Assembly: GCA_965140365.1 (NCBI GenBank)
Contig: OZ223196.1
Source of the DNA: Hydrogenovibrio sp965140365
GTDB taxonomy: Bacteria; Pseudomonadota; Gammaproteobacteria; Thiomicrospirales; Thiomicrospiraceae
DNA length: 64,000 bases
Strand: one strand, 5' to 3'
The notes under the pieces are model-generated. The model was not told the DNA's origin. It ran no database searches and saw only the letters and a program-made list of their open reading frames with translations. Shown in pieces: positions 33,633-43,161 of the stretch (positions are counted from its first letter, which is position 1; every line of letters starts with the position of its first letter). The translations under genes were made by a program, and so were the position numbers.

Positions 33633-35234
33633 TCAATTCAGAATGTCTTCCCATTTATGCATGGCTTCCTGGCAGGCCGGGTCGGTGGCGACGCAGACTT
33701 TATTGCGCCCGGTTTGTTTGGCTTGGTAGAGCGCTACATCGGCTTGTTTTAATACCTTTTCAATATTATCGGCCGTTTCCGGCCAGTGGGCGACGCCCAG
33801 AGAAATGGTAACGGTGCCTACGGTTTTCAATGGCGCTTCCGACATGATTTTTCTTAGGCGTTCGGCGACTTTAATGGCTTGTTCTAATGGGGTGTAAGGC
33901 AACAACATCAAAAATTCTTCGCCGCCGGTGCGGCTTAATACATCCTGGCCGCGTGAGCATTCTCGCATTTTTTCGGTGACGGCCTGAATCACCTGGTCTC
34001 CGACGTCGTGTCCGTGCGTATCGTTAACGGTTTTGAAGAGATCGATGTCCAGGGAGATGGCCGAGAAAGGCGTGTTTTTAAGTTGCCACATTTGCAGTTG
34101 TTGGTGCAGGCCGCGTCGGTTCAGGATTTTGGTTAGCGGGTCGGTCAGAGACTCGGTTTTTAATTCATGAATGTGCTGGTTGATGGTGCCGAAGCCTTTG
34201 AGCAGGGCGGCTTTAATTTCATCGGCTTCGTAATACCAGGTTTTTATTTGATTGACCTTGGACTGGGTTTCCGGTGTTTCAGGGTGTTCGGCTTGTCGTG
34301 CCAGATGCCAGAGTGGTTTGGAAATGCGACCGGCAAACAGCCAAATAAAGAGGCCCGTTATGAGCAGTATTGGCAGGGAGTGCCAAAGTACACTCAGCAT
34401 TTGGGTGTTCAGTGTGGCGAGCGTGGCTTGCAATGGACGTTGTGAGATAACACCCCAGCCGGATATGCTTACCGGAGAATAACCCGCCAGCATATCAATG
34501 CCTTGGCTGTTGGTGATTTTTTGGTGGCCTGTTTTGCCGTTGAGTACGTTTTCGATGGCGATATTACCCAGTACCTGATCGCCGATGCGTTCCTCATCTA
34601 GGTGGATGATGAGGCGGTGTTTAGAATCGACGACGTAGAGGTAGGTTTCATCCTGATAGCTTTGGTCGCTCAGCAGTCGGTGTAGAATGCTGTGGTTGTG
34701 TAAATTGATGAGCCCGGCGATAAAGCCGTCATACTGGCCGGTTTTATCGATAATCGGCTGTGAAACCAGGATGAAATATTCTTTTTGGTTCAGGCGAAAG
34801 GGCGAACTGATTTGCTGTTGGGTTAGGGCTTTCGGAATCGGCGCATCTTTCAATATGACATCCGCCTTGAATGATTCGGGGGCGGCTAAGGTTTGCAATT
34901 GGCCTTTTGTATTGACGCGCATCACGGCACTAAAACTGTCCGATTGATGCAGTAGGCGTTCGGTTTCCAATTGCGAAAGGGCGAGATTATGCGGTGCTTG
35001 AGCAATGGTTCGGCTACTCCACTTCAGCTCGCTCATTACCAGTTTGAGGTGCATAGCCGTGCTGCGCGCCAGTTTGGTGGCATAGGCTTCATTGGCGTGT
35101 AAGGTGCCGTCGATGAGAAGTTTTTTTTGCACCTTGTAAGTGGCGTAAAGCGCATTGACTAAGGTCAAAATGACGCTAACGGTGGCCAGAGACAGTATGA
35201 GTCGTCGTAAATCGATTCGGGTTAGATGGTGCAT
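33633..35234 (-). CDS. Membrane-bound diguanylate cyclase (dCache-GGDEF)
   Basis: A 533-residue sensor enzyme. A membrane segment (about 10-30) and a second at about 285-305 bracket a periplasmic dCache-like sensor (about 35-280, ending SGWGVISQRPL). A linker (about 310-370) is followed by the GGDEF domain (about 370-525). The active site is intact as RTGGEEF, and the inhibitory I-site RxxD is present as RGQD five residues upstream, so it should make cyclic di-GMP from GTP and be subject to product inhibition. The signal sensed is unknown. The PilZ protein at 43384-44700 is a possible downstream reader. Confidence 0.92.
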   Translation of the reverse strand: MHHLTRIDLRRLILSLATVSVILTLVNALYATYKVQKKLLIDGTLHANEAYATKLARSTAMHLKLVMSELKWSSRTIAQAPHNLALSQLETERLLHQSDSFSAVMRVNTKGQLQTLAAPESFKADVILKDAPIPKALTQQQISSPFRLNQKEYFILVSQPIIDKTGQYDGFIAGLINLHNHSILHRLLSDQSYQDETYLYVVDSKHRLIIHLDEERIGDQVLGNIAIENVLNGKTGHQKITNSQGIDMLAGYSPVSISGWGVISQRPLQATLATLNTQMLSVLWHSLPILLITGLFIWLFAGRISKPLWHLARQAEHPETPETQSKVNQIKTWYYEADEIKAALLKGFGTINQHIHELKTESLTDPLTKILNRRGLHQQLQMWQLKNTPFSAISLDIDLFKTVNDTHGHDVGDQVIQAVTEKMRECSRGQDVLSRTGGEEFLMLLPYTPLEQAIKVAERLRKIMSEAPLKTVGTVTISLGVAHWPETADNIEKVLKQADVALYQAKQTGRNKVCVATDPACQEAMHKWEDILN

Positions 35235-35381
35235 AACGGTTTTTAAGAATTATGTTGTTATTGTTTTTTGTTGCGGGCTTACGCCGCAAAATTTTTTTAT
35301 AAGGTGTAATTATACTTGTTTATTATTATGGAGGGCGGTTTTGGCCTAATTTAACCTGATGAAAAGTAAGTAAAATGTTTG

Positions 35382-35624
35382 CTAAGAGGCGGTGCCGGGT
35401 GCGTTGTCCGCTGTCAAACAATCGAGCAAGCGCTGTACTTGACGTTTACAGCAACCGTTGCCATCGGTGGCGTAAGTTTGATTCCGCACCGCTTCGAGCG
35501 TGTCGGCACCGTTTTCAATGGCGTCGATGATATCCCGTTTGAGTATTTCATTGCAGACGCAGAGGTTTTCGTCCAGGTCCTTTTTTAAGATGTCTGGCAA
35601 TTTGTCGATTGTGCTTTGTTTCAT
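35382..35624 (-). CDS. Bfd-like (2Fe-2S)-binding protein
   Basis: An 80-residue protein with the Bfd fold motif: CVCNEILKRDIIDAIENGA (about 22-40) and GNGCCKRQVQ (about 56-65). This gives the C-x-C and C-C ligands of a [2Fe-2S] cluster. E. coli Bfd releases iron from bacterioferritin; other relatives sit in nitrite reductase and redox proteins. No bacterioferritin gene is adjacent. The gene stands alone, between an intergenic gap and a copy of the iterated palindrome. Confidence 0.85.
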   Translation of the reverse strand: MKQSTIDKLPDILKKDLDENLCVCNEILKRDIIDAIENGADTLEAVRNQTYATDGNGCCKRQVQRLLDCLTADNAPGTAS

Positions 35625-35647
35625 TCTTTTATTTTAATGCAAAGCGG

Positions 35648-35657
35648 CCAGGCCTGG
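35648..35657. repeat. CCAGGCCTGG palindrome upstream of the phosphoesterase
   Basis: An exact copy followed by TGG in the short divergent gap between the Bfd-like gene and the phosphoesterase gene, so here it is near two promoters rather than a terminator. Confidence 0.7.
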
Positions 35658-35742
35658 TGGATTTTGCGCCGACTTCGGTTTATGCTGAATAAAACGTTTC
35701 GCCTTATGGTAAAAAAGGATTAGGAGAGAATTAGGAGCCGAC

Positions 35743-36360
35743 ATGAAGATTTTTTGCATCAGTGATACACACGGTTACCACCGACATATGCGGGAGATTC
35801 CGCAGGCGGATGTGGTGGTGCATGCGGGGGATATGTGCAATCTGGGCAGCGCCAAGCAAACCGAAGATTTTTTGGATTGGCTTCGCGCCTTACCGATGCC
35901 GCACAAGGTGTTGATTGCCGGTAATCATGATTTTTTGCTGGATGTGCAACGCCAGGCGAAACTCGGAAAACCGTCTCAATCGTTCGACTTTTCCGGCATT
36001 CATTACCTGATGGATGAAGCGGTTGAAATTGAAGGGATGACCTTTTACGGCTCGCCGTGGCAGCCGGAGTTTCAGGCGATGGCGTTTAATCTGCCGCGCG
36101 AAGGGGAAGGATTACGCCAGGCCTGGCAGAATATTCCGGAAGCGACGAATGTGCTGGTCACCCACACGCCGCCTTATGGCATTTTGGATCAAACCAACGG
36201 CGGGTTTGGTGTTGGCTGTGAGTTACTGACGCAACGCCTGAATGCGTTGCCGCAGCTGAAAGCCCATGTGTTCGGGCACGTGCATGAAGCGGCCGGTTAT
36301 GAACAGCAGAATGGTTGTCAGTTCGTCAATGCGTTTGAACCGCGTGTGATTGAAATTTAA
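35743..36360 (+). CDS. Metallophosphoesterase
   Basis: A 205-residue calcineurin-like phosphoesterase. All metal-binding blocks are visible: ISDTHG (6-11), HAGDMCN (about 29-35), GNHDF (about 63-67), VTHTPPYG (about 138-145) and FGHVHEAAG (about 178-186). The family hydrolyses phosphomono- and diesters; this short cytoplasmic form (UPF/YfcE-like group) has no assigned substrate. AGGAGAGAATTAGGAG precedes ATG 35743. One exact CCAGGCCTGG reads Gln-Ala-Trp at 36117. The gene precedes hrpB by 12 bases, so the two may be cotranscribed. Confidence 0.88.
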   Translation: MKIFCISDTHGYHRHMREIPQADVVVHAGDMCNLGSAKQTEDFLDWLRALPMPHKVLIAGNHDFLLDVQRQAKLGKPSQSFDFSGIHYLMDEAVEIEGMTFYGSPWQPEFQAMAFNLPREGEGLRQAWQNIPEATNVLVTHTPPYGILDQTNGGFGVGCELLTQRLNALPQLKAHVFGHVHEAAGYEQQNGCQFVNAFEPRVIEI

Positions 36361-36372
36361 GAAGTTTTTCCC

Positions 36373-38967
36373 TTGTCTAAACCGTTACCATCATCTTTGC
36401 CATCGCGATTGCCGATTACGCCCATTTTGCCGGACATTCAAGCCGGGCTCGCCGCACACGACAATTTGGTGTTGCAGGCCGAACCGGGCGCGGGTAAATC
36501 GACCGCGGTGCCGTTGGAATTACTGAAGGCGTCTTGGCTGGCCGGGCGCAAGGTGCTTCTGTTGGAACCCCGTCGTTTGGCGGTAAAATCCATTGCCTAT
36601 TATCTAGCGGAACAACTCGGTGAAACGGTCGGGCAGCGCATTGGTTATCAAATTCGTAATGAACGACGCGTGAGCCGGGAAACACAATTGGAGATAGTGA
36701 CAGAAGGCATCTTGACGCGTCGTTTGCAGCAAGACCCGGAGCTATCGGATGTGGCGTTGGTGATTTTTGATGAATTTCATGAGCGTTCCTTACATGCTGA
36801 TTTGGCCTTAAGCCTGTGTTTGGATGTGCAGGCCGCGTTACGGGACGACTTGAAACTATTAGTGATGTCCGCCACCATCGACATGGATGCGGTGCAACGT
36901 CTATTGGCCGCCAATGGCGCGTCGGTCACGCAGACACAAGCGCCGGGGCGCACTTATCCGGTATCGGAACATTATTTATCCAAGCCGCTGGCCTCCATGC
37001 ACTTGCGTGACCTGCTTCCGGCACTGAATCAACAAATTCGCCAGGCCTGGCAGGAAACCGAAAAGGATATTCTGGTGTTTTTGGCCGGGCAGGGCGAGAT
37101 TCGCCGTGTGCAGGAACGTTTGGAAGAAGCGCCTTTGACCAATACTGTGGTATGCCCGTTGTACGGGGCTTTGAAACCGGAAGAGCAAGAAAAGGCGCTG
37201 GTGCCGGACGCGCAAGGCCGGCGCAAAGTGGTGTTGGCTACGAATATTGCCGAAACCAGTTTGACGATTGACGGTATCGGCGCGGTGGTGGACAGCGGTT
37301 TGAGCCGAAAAGCTTTGTACGATGTGTCCAGCGGTATGACGGCCTTAACGACGCAACGCATTTCCAAAGCTTCGGCCGAGCAGCGTAAAGGCCGTGCCGG
37401 GCGATTGTCTGCCGGACGGGTTTACCGACTCTGGACCGAAAGCCAACAAGTGCAATTGGCGGACTTTGACCCGCCGGAAATTGAACAGGCGGATTTAAGC
37501 GCCTTATGTTTGGAGCTGGCCATTTGGGGGCTTCATACCCCGGCGGAATTAAACTGGATGACGCCGCCGCCCAAACCCCATTTCGATGCGGCGCAGGCGC
37601 TTTTGAATGCACTGAATTTATTGACCGACACCGGGCAGGTGACCGACTGGGGGCGTAAAGCGGCCGAATTTGGCTGGTCGCCTCGTTTGGCGGTGATGTG
37701 CTTGAGAGCCGAGTCAGTCTGCGATTTGTCACCACATCAAGCCAGGACTTTGGCGACCGATTTGGCGGTGGTTTTGTCAGAACGGGATGTGTTGCAAACG
37801 CGCGATAACGCCGATTTAATTCAACGGGTTCTGGCTCTGCAAGCCTATCGACAGGAGCGAGCGGCGGCAAAAAAAGCGTATCCGATTCAGGTTTCAGCGA
37901 TGGAACAAGCCTTGAAAAACGCGCGTTCCGCGCTTAAAAAACTGGATGAAGCCTCGGCCTGCGAGCCGTTGACGCTGGCAGAATTGCAAGCCGAATGCGG
38001 CAAGTTGGTGGCGTTGGCTTATCCGGATCGAGTGGCAAAACGCCGAGGCACGCAAGGCGCACGTTTTCAGATGAGTAATGGTAAAGGTGCGGTGTTACCA
38101 GAGTTTGACCCGATGGCGCCTAGCGATTGGTTGGCGGTGGCGCAGTTAGATGGTCAACGCCAGGATGGGCGCATTTATCTGGCCGCGCCTTTGGCCCTGG
38201 ACGATATAGAGGATGTGTTTGCCGAACAAATTGAAGACCGGCTTTATTTGGGGTTGAACAAAGCCAAGGGAGAGCTAAGCGCGGTGCAACAACGCTGGTT
38301 GCACAGGTTGCTACTGTCTGAAAAACCATTGAAAAACCCCGATCCGGATACCTTGCAGAAAGCGTTGTTGGCGCTGTTGGCGGAGGATTTATCTTATTTG
38401 CCGTGGCGCGAAAACACCCAGGCCTGGTTAAAACGGGTGAATTGGCTAGCCGGATTCGATTCGGACGGCGAAACGGCTTTTCCCAATTTCGACCAGGCCT
38501 GGTTAAAAGCTCATCTTGGCGATTGGTTAGCGCCTTATATGAATGGTGTTACAACAATCAAAGGGCTGCAGTCGTTGGATCTATTGATGCTGCTGCAGAG
38601 CCAATTGACCTATGACCAACAGCAGGCGTTAGCCCAGCAGGCACCGACACATTACACCACGCCTGCCGGGCATCGGGTGGCGATTGATTATGGCGGTGCC
38701 TCGCCGAAAGTGTCGGTGATTTTGCAGGAAATGTTCGGTGAATTGACCAGTCCGCGACTGGCATGGGGGCAGGTGCCTCTAACGTTTGAACTCTTGTCGC
38801 CGGCGCGACGGCCAATTCAAGTGACCAGTGATTTGGCAAATTTCTGGCGGACGTCCTATTTTGAGGTGGTGAAAGACATGAAAGGCCGTTACCCGAAACA
38901 CCGTTGGCCAGACAAGCCCTTGGATGAAAAGCCGGGGCGTTCGGTGAAATCGAAACCCGCTAAATGA
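36373..38967 (+). CDS. hrpB: ATP-dependent RNA helicase HrpB
   Basis: An 864-residue DEAH-type helicase starting at TTG 36373. The upstream frame is closed and no better start exists, but it lacks a clear ribosome-binding site. Helicase core: Walker A EPGAGKSTAVPL (about 37-48), IFDEFHERSLHADL (about 133-146), SATID (about 165), PLYGALKP, VLATNIAETSLTI and QRKGRAGR (about 335). The C-terminal HrpB extension (about 500-864) has ERDVLQTRDNADL and the HRVAIDYGGASPKVSVILQEMFG block. The E. coli role is nonessential and vaguely known. The gene carries three exact CCAGGCCTGG copies (37041, 38418, 38493), all read as Gln-Ala-Trp. Confidence 0.93.
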   Translation: MSKPLPSSLPSRLPITPILPDIQAGLAAHDNLVLQAEPGAGKSTAVPLELLKASWLAGRKVLLLEPRRLAVKSIAYYLAEQLGETVGQRIGYQIRNERRVSRETQLEIVTEGILTRRLQQDPELSDVALVIFDEFHERSLHADLALSLCLDVQAALRDDLKLLVMSATIDMDAVQRLLAANGASVTQTQAPGRTYPVSEHYLSKPLASMHLRDLLPALNQQIRQAWQETEKDILVFLAGQGEIRRVQERLEEAPLTNTVVCPLYGALKPEEQEKALVPDAQGRRKVVLATNIAETSLTIDGIGAVVDSGLSRKALYDVSSGMTALTTQRISKASAEQRKGRAGRLSAGRVYRLWTESQQVQLADFDPPEIEQADLSALCLELAIWGLHTPAELNWMTPPPKPHFDAAQALLNALNLLTDTGQVTDWGRKAAEFGWSPRLAVMCLRAESVCDLSPHQARTLATDLAVVLSERDVLQTRDNADLIQRVLALQAYRQERAAAKKAYPIQVSAMEQALKNARSALKKLDEASACEPLTLAELQAECGKLVALAYPDRVAKRRGTQGARFQMSNGKGAVLPEFDPMAPSDWLAVAQLDGQRQDGRIYLAAPLALDDIEDVFAEQIEDRLYLGLNKAKGELSAVQQRWLHRLLLSEKPLKNPDPDTLQKALLALLAEDLSYLPWRENTQAWLKRVNWLAGFDSDGETAFPNFDQAWLKAHLGDWLAPYMNGVTTIKGLQSLDLLMLLQSQLTYDQQQALAQQAPTHYTTPAGHRVAIDYGGASPKVSVILQEMFGELTSPRLAWGQVPLTFELLSPARRPIQVTSDLANFWRTSYFEVVKDMKGRYPKHRWPDKPLDEKPGRSVKSKPAK

Positions 38968-39044
38968 CCGGTTTTCTCACCGGCGGCGGTTTTTTGAATT
39001 TTGTTACGAAAAAAAATATCCGATTTTTTTCAGTGTGAAATTTG

Positions 39045-39054
39045 CCAGGCCTGG
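39045..39054. repeat. CCAGGCCTGG palindrome downstream of hrpB
   Basis: An exact copy, 78 bases past the hrpB stop, with symmetrical flanks TTTG...CCAG. It may aid termination of hrpB or attenuate the downstream gene. Three copies lie inside hrpB and one in the phosphoesterase, so this 3-kb stretch is unusually dense. Confidence 0.7.
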
Positions 39055-39108
39055 CCAGAATCGTCGGTTGGCTTGACTGGGAAAAGTTGTTTAAAGGAAA
39101 ACACTTGA

Positions 39109-40299
39109 ATGAGAGTATTGCGAATGGCCAGGGTTATCGCGCTTGCATTGGTTTATATTTTGGTGATGACTGCTTGTGCAACGGTTGTCGATAAGCCGGC
39201 GTTGCAATCGGCGAAGACGTTTCCCGCCATCTCTCAGCTGACGTTTGATGATTACCGCTTACAGACCCGCCAATGGTTGACGGAGCATCGGTTGTTTTTG
39301 AGTGAAGACCCGGCGGTGGAGGTGGACGCCAACAGTCCGCAGGAATGGCGGCCGGCTTCGAAACCGAAAAAAGGCATTTTGCTGGTGCACGGCTTGGGGG
39401 ATTCGCCGTATTCGTTTTCCGACATCGGCCCGGTATTGGCGCAAAACGGTTTTTTAGTGCGGACATTGTTATTGCCGGGGCATGGTACACGGCCGGGCGA
39501 TATGTTGAATGTGCAGATTGATCAATGGCGCGCCTTGTTGAAAAAGCAAACCCACATCTTGGAAGGCGAGGTGGATCAGGTGTACTTGGGCGGTTTTTCC
39601 ACGGGGGCGAACCTGGTGACCGAGTTGGCGTTGCAGGATGAGCACATTGCCGGATTGGTCTTGTTTTCTCCGGCATTTGAATCCAATGCGCCGATTGATT
39701 GGTTGGCGCCTTGGATTCAAGACATGGTGCCTTGGCTGCGAACCGACATGAAATACACCCACGATATTTATGTGCGTTATGGCAATATGCCCACCAACGG
39801 GTTTTCGCAATACTATTATTCCAGCGAATCGGTGCTCAAAGCCTTGTCGGAAAAATCCTTTGATAAGCCGACGTTGATGGTGGTCAGCGAAGCCGATTCG
39901 GTGGTGGATGTGCCGCAAGTTCTGGCGTTGTTTTCGACTCGCTTTACTCACCCGGACAGCCGGTTGATCTGGTATGGGGCACCTCCGGAAACTGATGATG
40001 CTCGCATTTTAGTGCGAACCGCTTATTTACCGGAGTGGCGTATCAGTAACTTCTCTCACATGGGCATGGTGTTTTCGCCCGATAACCCGCTTTACGGTAT
40101 CAGCGGCCACTTTCGCATGTGTTGGAACGGTCAATCCGATGCGCATTATCAGCAGTGCGAGAAGGGGGAAGAGGTGTGGTATTCCGCCTGGGGCTATGAA
40201 ACGGATGACAAAGCGCATGCGCGTTTGACATTTAATCCATATTTCGCTTGGCAGAACGATGTTATGTTGGGTGTCCTGAATACGGTTCAAACGAATTAA
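39109..40299 (+). CDS. Alpha/beta hydrolase, probable exported lipase/esterase
   Basis: A 396-residue hydrolase with an N-terminal hydrophobic segment (about 7-22) ending MTACAT, a possible lipoprotein cysteine at about residue 22 (lipobox atypical). The serine hydrolase fold shows the oxyanion stretch GILLVHGLGDSPYSF (about 87-101), nucleophile elbow GGFSTGANL (about 162-170), the acid PTLMVVSEADSVVDV and a His in ISNFSHMGMVF. It resembles serine aminopeptidase/monoacylglycerol-lipase-like proteins. AAAGGA precedes ATG 39109; ATG 39124 is an alternative. Substrate unknown. Confidence 0.82.
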   Translation: MRVLRMARVIALALVYILVMTACATVVDKPALQSAKTFPAISQLTFDDYRLQTRQWLTEHRLFLSEDPAVEVDANSPQEWRPASKPKKGILLVHGLGDSPYSFSDIGPVLAQNGFLVRTLLLPGHGTRPGDMLNVQIDQWRALLKKQTHILEGEVDQVYLGGFSTGANLVTELALQDEHIAGLVLFSPAFESNAPIDWLAPWIQDMVPWLRTDMKYTHDIYVRYGNMPTNGFSQYYYSSESVLKALSEKSFDKPTLMVVSEADSVVDVPQVLALFSTRFTHPDSRLIWYGAPPETDDARILVRTAYLPEWRISNFSHMGMVFSPDNPLYGISGHFRMCWNGQSDAHYQQCEKGEEVWYSAWGYETDDKAHARLTFNPYFAWQNDVMLGVLNTVQTN

Positions 40300-40466
40300 T
40301 GCGTTGAATTTATTAACGATTCGGTATTGTTTTAGTTATTTTTGTATCAGTTTTGTATAAATATTGTATAGTTTTTGAAAAATGGTTATACTGAAACTGT
40401 GTCGAAAGTCCAAATTTCGTTCTTGTATGGAATTTAAAGCACTTAAAAACAACAATTAGGTCGGAT

Positions 40467-42206
40467 ATGTTTAATTCTCAGTTAAAGCAAGATTATGCTC
40501 GGTTGCAAGCTCAGTACAATTCAGCGAATAGTATCGTTGATGCAATGAATCGCTCCATGGCGGTGATTGAATTTGATCTCAAAGGTGAAATTCGCCACGC
40601 CAATGACAATTTTTTGAAAACCGTCGGTTACAGTTTGGATGAGGTGGTCGGGCACCATCATCGAATGTTTGTACCGGAAGCCATCTCAAACAGTGCCGAT
40701 TATCGCCTTTTCTGGACGAAGCTAGCCCAAGGCGAGTTTGTGTCCGGCCGTTTTCAACGTGTGAATCGTCAGGGCGATACGATTTGGCTGGAGGCTAGCT
40801 ATAACCCGGTTTTCAATGCGCAGGGTCAGGTGGATAAAGTGGTGAAGTTTGCTTCCGATATCACTCGGCAGGTTGAAAGCGAATTGGAGTTTAAGGCACA
40901 AATGGATGCTATTAACCGAGTCATGGCGGTGATTGAATTCGAGCTGGACGGTACGATTCGCACCGCAAATGATAATTTTTGCGCGACCATGGGGTATGAC
41001 TTATCGGAGATTCAAGGTCAGAAACATGCGATCTTTGCGGAGCCGGGGTTTACGGAAACGGATGAATATCGAACTTTTTGGGCGGAATTGAACCAGGGTA
41101 AGTTCGTGTCCGGTACCTTTAAACGGATGAAGAAAAACGGCGAAGAGGTTTGGTTGGAAGCCAGCTATAACCCGATTTTGGATGCCGAAGGCCAGCCATA
41201 CAAAGTTGTTAAATATGCTACCGATGTGGGTCAGAACGACAATATGAAATTGCTGCGCTGTGTGGTGGACGAAGCCACGCACGTGATGGAAGCGTTTGCT
41301 TCCGGCGATTTAACCCGTCGTATGTCGCCCGCTTTGCAGTCGGGACGAGGTTCTATGTTTTCGCCGGAAATCGAACGTATTAATGGTGGCATCGATTTGA
41401 TGTCGGAACGTTTGACGGAAGTCATTTCACAAGCCACCGAAGCCACGCGAGTGGTGGCGTCGGCGTCTGACGAAGTGTCGCAAGGCGCGCACGATTTGAA
41501 TGATCGGGTGCAGGAACAGGCGGCGGCGTTGGAAGAAACCGCACAGAATATGGAAAACATGACGCAGGTGGTAAAAAACAATGCTCAGCACTCGCAAAAG
41601 GCTTCGCAAGTGTCCACCGAAGTGCAGCGTAAAGCGTCGGATGGAATGCAGGTGATGGCGGCGACCATCGAGGCGATGGAAGCGATTCAGGAATCGAGTC
41701 ATAAGATTGCCGATATTGTTTCTTTGATTGACAGCATTGCGTTTCAAACCAATTTGTTGGCTTTGAATGCGGCGGTGGAAGCGGCCAGAGCGGGTGATCA
41801 TGGCCGTGGGTTTGCGGTGGTGGCCGGTGAAGTTCGCGCCTTGGCGCAAAAATCGGCCGAGGCCGCAAAAGAAATTCGCCAGCTGATTGAGGAAAGTGTG
41901 AACCGGGTGGAGCAGGGCAGCGAGCAGGCCGCCAAGTCGGGTGAAGTGTTGGAGCAGATTGCTCAGTCCATCGACAGTGTGACGGAGATGGTCAATCAGA
42001 TCGCGTCGGCGACGACGGAGCAAATGACCGGCATTGACCAAGTGCATCAGACGGTGACTCAGTTGGATGATGTGACGCAGCAGAATGCGGCACTAGTGGA
42101 AGAAACCACCTCGGCGGCGGAAAGTTTACGCCATCAGGCGGATGTGTTGGCGAGAGATATGTCGTTTTTCACAACTGGTACAAAGAAGCACTTAGAGAAG
42201 GACTAA
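40467..42206 (+). CDS. Soluble methyl-accepting chemotaxis protein with two PAS domains
   Basis: A 579-residue chemoreceptor without an obvious membrane segment. Two PAS domains (about 25-135 and 145-265) are near-duplicates: both share MAVIEF-L-G-IRxANDNF and EVWLEASYNPI patterns with GxTIWLEASYNPVF. They are followed by a signalling domain with the hairpin tip SIAFQTNLLALNAAVEAARAGDHGRGFAVVAGEVRALAQ split across the sequence (about 425-465). This is an Aer-like cytoplasmic receptor, possibly sensing redox or an internal ligand through a PAS cofactor. The methylation helices are Gln/Glu-rich. The start is supported by a weak AGGTCGGAT. Confidence 0.9.
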   Translation: MFNSQLKQDYARLQAQYNSANSIVDAMNRSMAVIEFDLKGEIRHANDNFLKTVGYSLDEVVGHHHRMFVPEAISNSADYRLFWTKLAQGEFVSGRFQRVNRQGDTIWLEASYNPVFNAQGQVDKVVKFASDITRQVESELEFKAQMDAINRVMAVIEFELDGTIRTANDNFCATMGYDLSEIQGQKHAIFAEPGFTETDEYRTFWAELNQGKFVSGTFKRMKKNGEEVWLEASYNPILDAEGQPYKVVKYATDVGQNDNMKLLRCVVDEATHVMEAFASGDLTRRMSPALQSGRGSMFSPEIERINGGIDLMSERLTEVISQATEATRVVASASDEVSQGAHDLNDRVQEQAAALEETAQNMENMTQVVKNNAQHSQKASQVSTEVQRKASDGMQVMAATIEAMEAIQESSHKIADIVSLIDSIAFQTNLLALNAAVEAARAGDHGRGFAVVAGEVRALAQKSAEAAKEIRQLIEESVNRVEQGSEQAAKSGEVLEQIAQSIDSVTEMVNQIASATTEQMTGIDQVHQTVTQLDDVTQQNAALVEETTSAAESLRHQADVLARDMSFFTTGTKKHLEKD

Positions 42207-42253
42207 CGGAAGAGTGGGTCTCTATCTGAAGTCGGTTAAGCTGTCCATGATCA

Positions 42254-42292
42254 AAACGGTCAAGCCTCAAAAACTATCAGGCCTGGCCGTTT
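42254..42292. terminator. Bidirectional terminator with CAGGCCTGG
   Basis: A 14-base arm AAACGGTCAAGCCT (42254-42267) pairs with AGGCCTGGCCGTTT (42279-42292) with one wobble and one mismatch, across an 11-base loop. It lies between the convergent chemoreceptor and rhodanese genes. The right arm contains a one-mismatch copy of the iterated palindrome. Confidence 0.75.
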
Positions 42293-42309
42293 GAGCGATT
42301 TCGATTCGG

Positions 42310-43161
42310 TTAGAAAGGTTTGCCTTCTTCGATGGGCAGTTCCGGAATCCGGGACCATTCATTCCAGGAACCGAAATACAGTTTGACGTTTTCAACCCCG
42401 GCTGCTTTCAGCGCGACGAGGGTGTTGGATGCGCGAGCGCCTTTAAAACAGTAAAGGTAAACCGTAGAGTCCTTGGTGATTCCGGCGGTTTTACATTCGG
42501 CTAGAATTTCATCCGGTGTTTTAAACAAGGGAACGGTGCCCGGTTTCATCATGCGGTACCATTCAATCCAAACCGCGCCCGGTAAGCGTCCTTTGCGCGG
42601 GCAAAATTCTTTGCCATAGGGGGAAGAACTGTCGGCAATCCATTCGTCCACATCGCGTACGTCGAGCATGACGGTGTCGGTGCCAAGCGCTTCGAGAACG
42701 TCTTCTTTGTTTATCATCAGGCGGTTGCCTGTTTCTTTGATTGGGAACGTTTTCGGGGTTGGGCTCGGGGTTTCCAGGCTGGTTGGGAATCCTTCCGCCA
42801 GCCAGGCTTGATAGCCGCCGTGCAGAATCGACACCGACTCGTATCCAAGGTAGGATAATAAAAAATAACCACGGCAAGACTGGCCAAAACCGGTGTCCAT
42901 GGCGTCTTCATAAAACACAACGGTTTCGGCACCGGAAATGCCCGCATCACCGAACGCGGTCGCGAAGCTTTCTTTGAGTTCTTCCAGGCCTTCAGGTGTG
43001 GAGGTGGCCAGGAACGTAAAAATGCTGTGAATATTGACGGCACCGGGAATGTGGCCTTGTTCATAGGCTTCCGATGAACGAGTGTCGATGATAACCGTTG
43101 GACTGTCGCTTTCCAGAATGTCGTTGAGTTTGGCGGCGTTAATCAATAATGGGTGGGACAT
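42310..43161 (-). CDS. Sulfurtransferase with two rhodanese domains
   Basis: A 283-residue tandem-rhodanese protein, starting at ATG 43161 (AAGGAGAAT upstream); the 32-residue upstream extension is rejected for lack of a site. Domain 1 has DTRSSEAYEQGHIPGAVNIHS but no active Cys (FYEDAMDTGFGQS). Domain 2 has MLDVRDVDEWI and the catalytic cysteine in YLYCFKGARASNT (about residue 238). This matches thiosulfate/mercaptopyruvate sulfurtransferases, which move sulfane sulfur to cyanide or thiols. The loop CFKGAR resembles the CRKGVT thiosulfate loop more than the CGSGVTA mercaptopyruvate loop. No signal peptide is seen. Confidence 0.9.
   Translation of the reverse strand: MSHPLLINAAKLNDILESDSPTVIIDTRSSEAYEQGHIPGAVNIHSIFTFLATSTPEGLEELKESFATAFGDAGISGAETVVFYEDAMDTGFGQSCRGYFLLSYLGYESVSILHGGYQAWLAEGFPTSLETPSPTPKTFPIKETGNRLMINKEDVLEALGTDTVMLDVRDVDEWIADSSSPYGKEFCPRKGRLPGAVWIEWYRMMKPGTVPLFKTPDEILAECKTAGITKDSTVYLYCFKGARASNTLVALKAAGVENVKLYFGSWNEWSRIPELPIEEGKPF

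Noticed and set aside
42983..42995. Further partial CCAGGCC matches (also near 1775, 14011, 50893 and 52212)
   Set aside because: They lack two or more bases of the palindrome or only share its 8-base core, so they were not counted.
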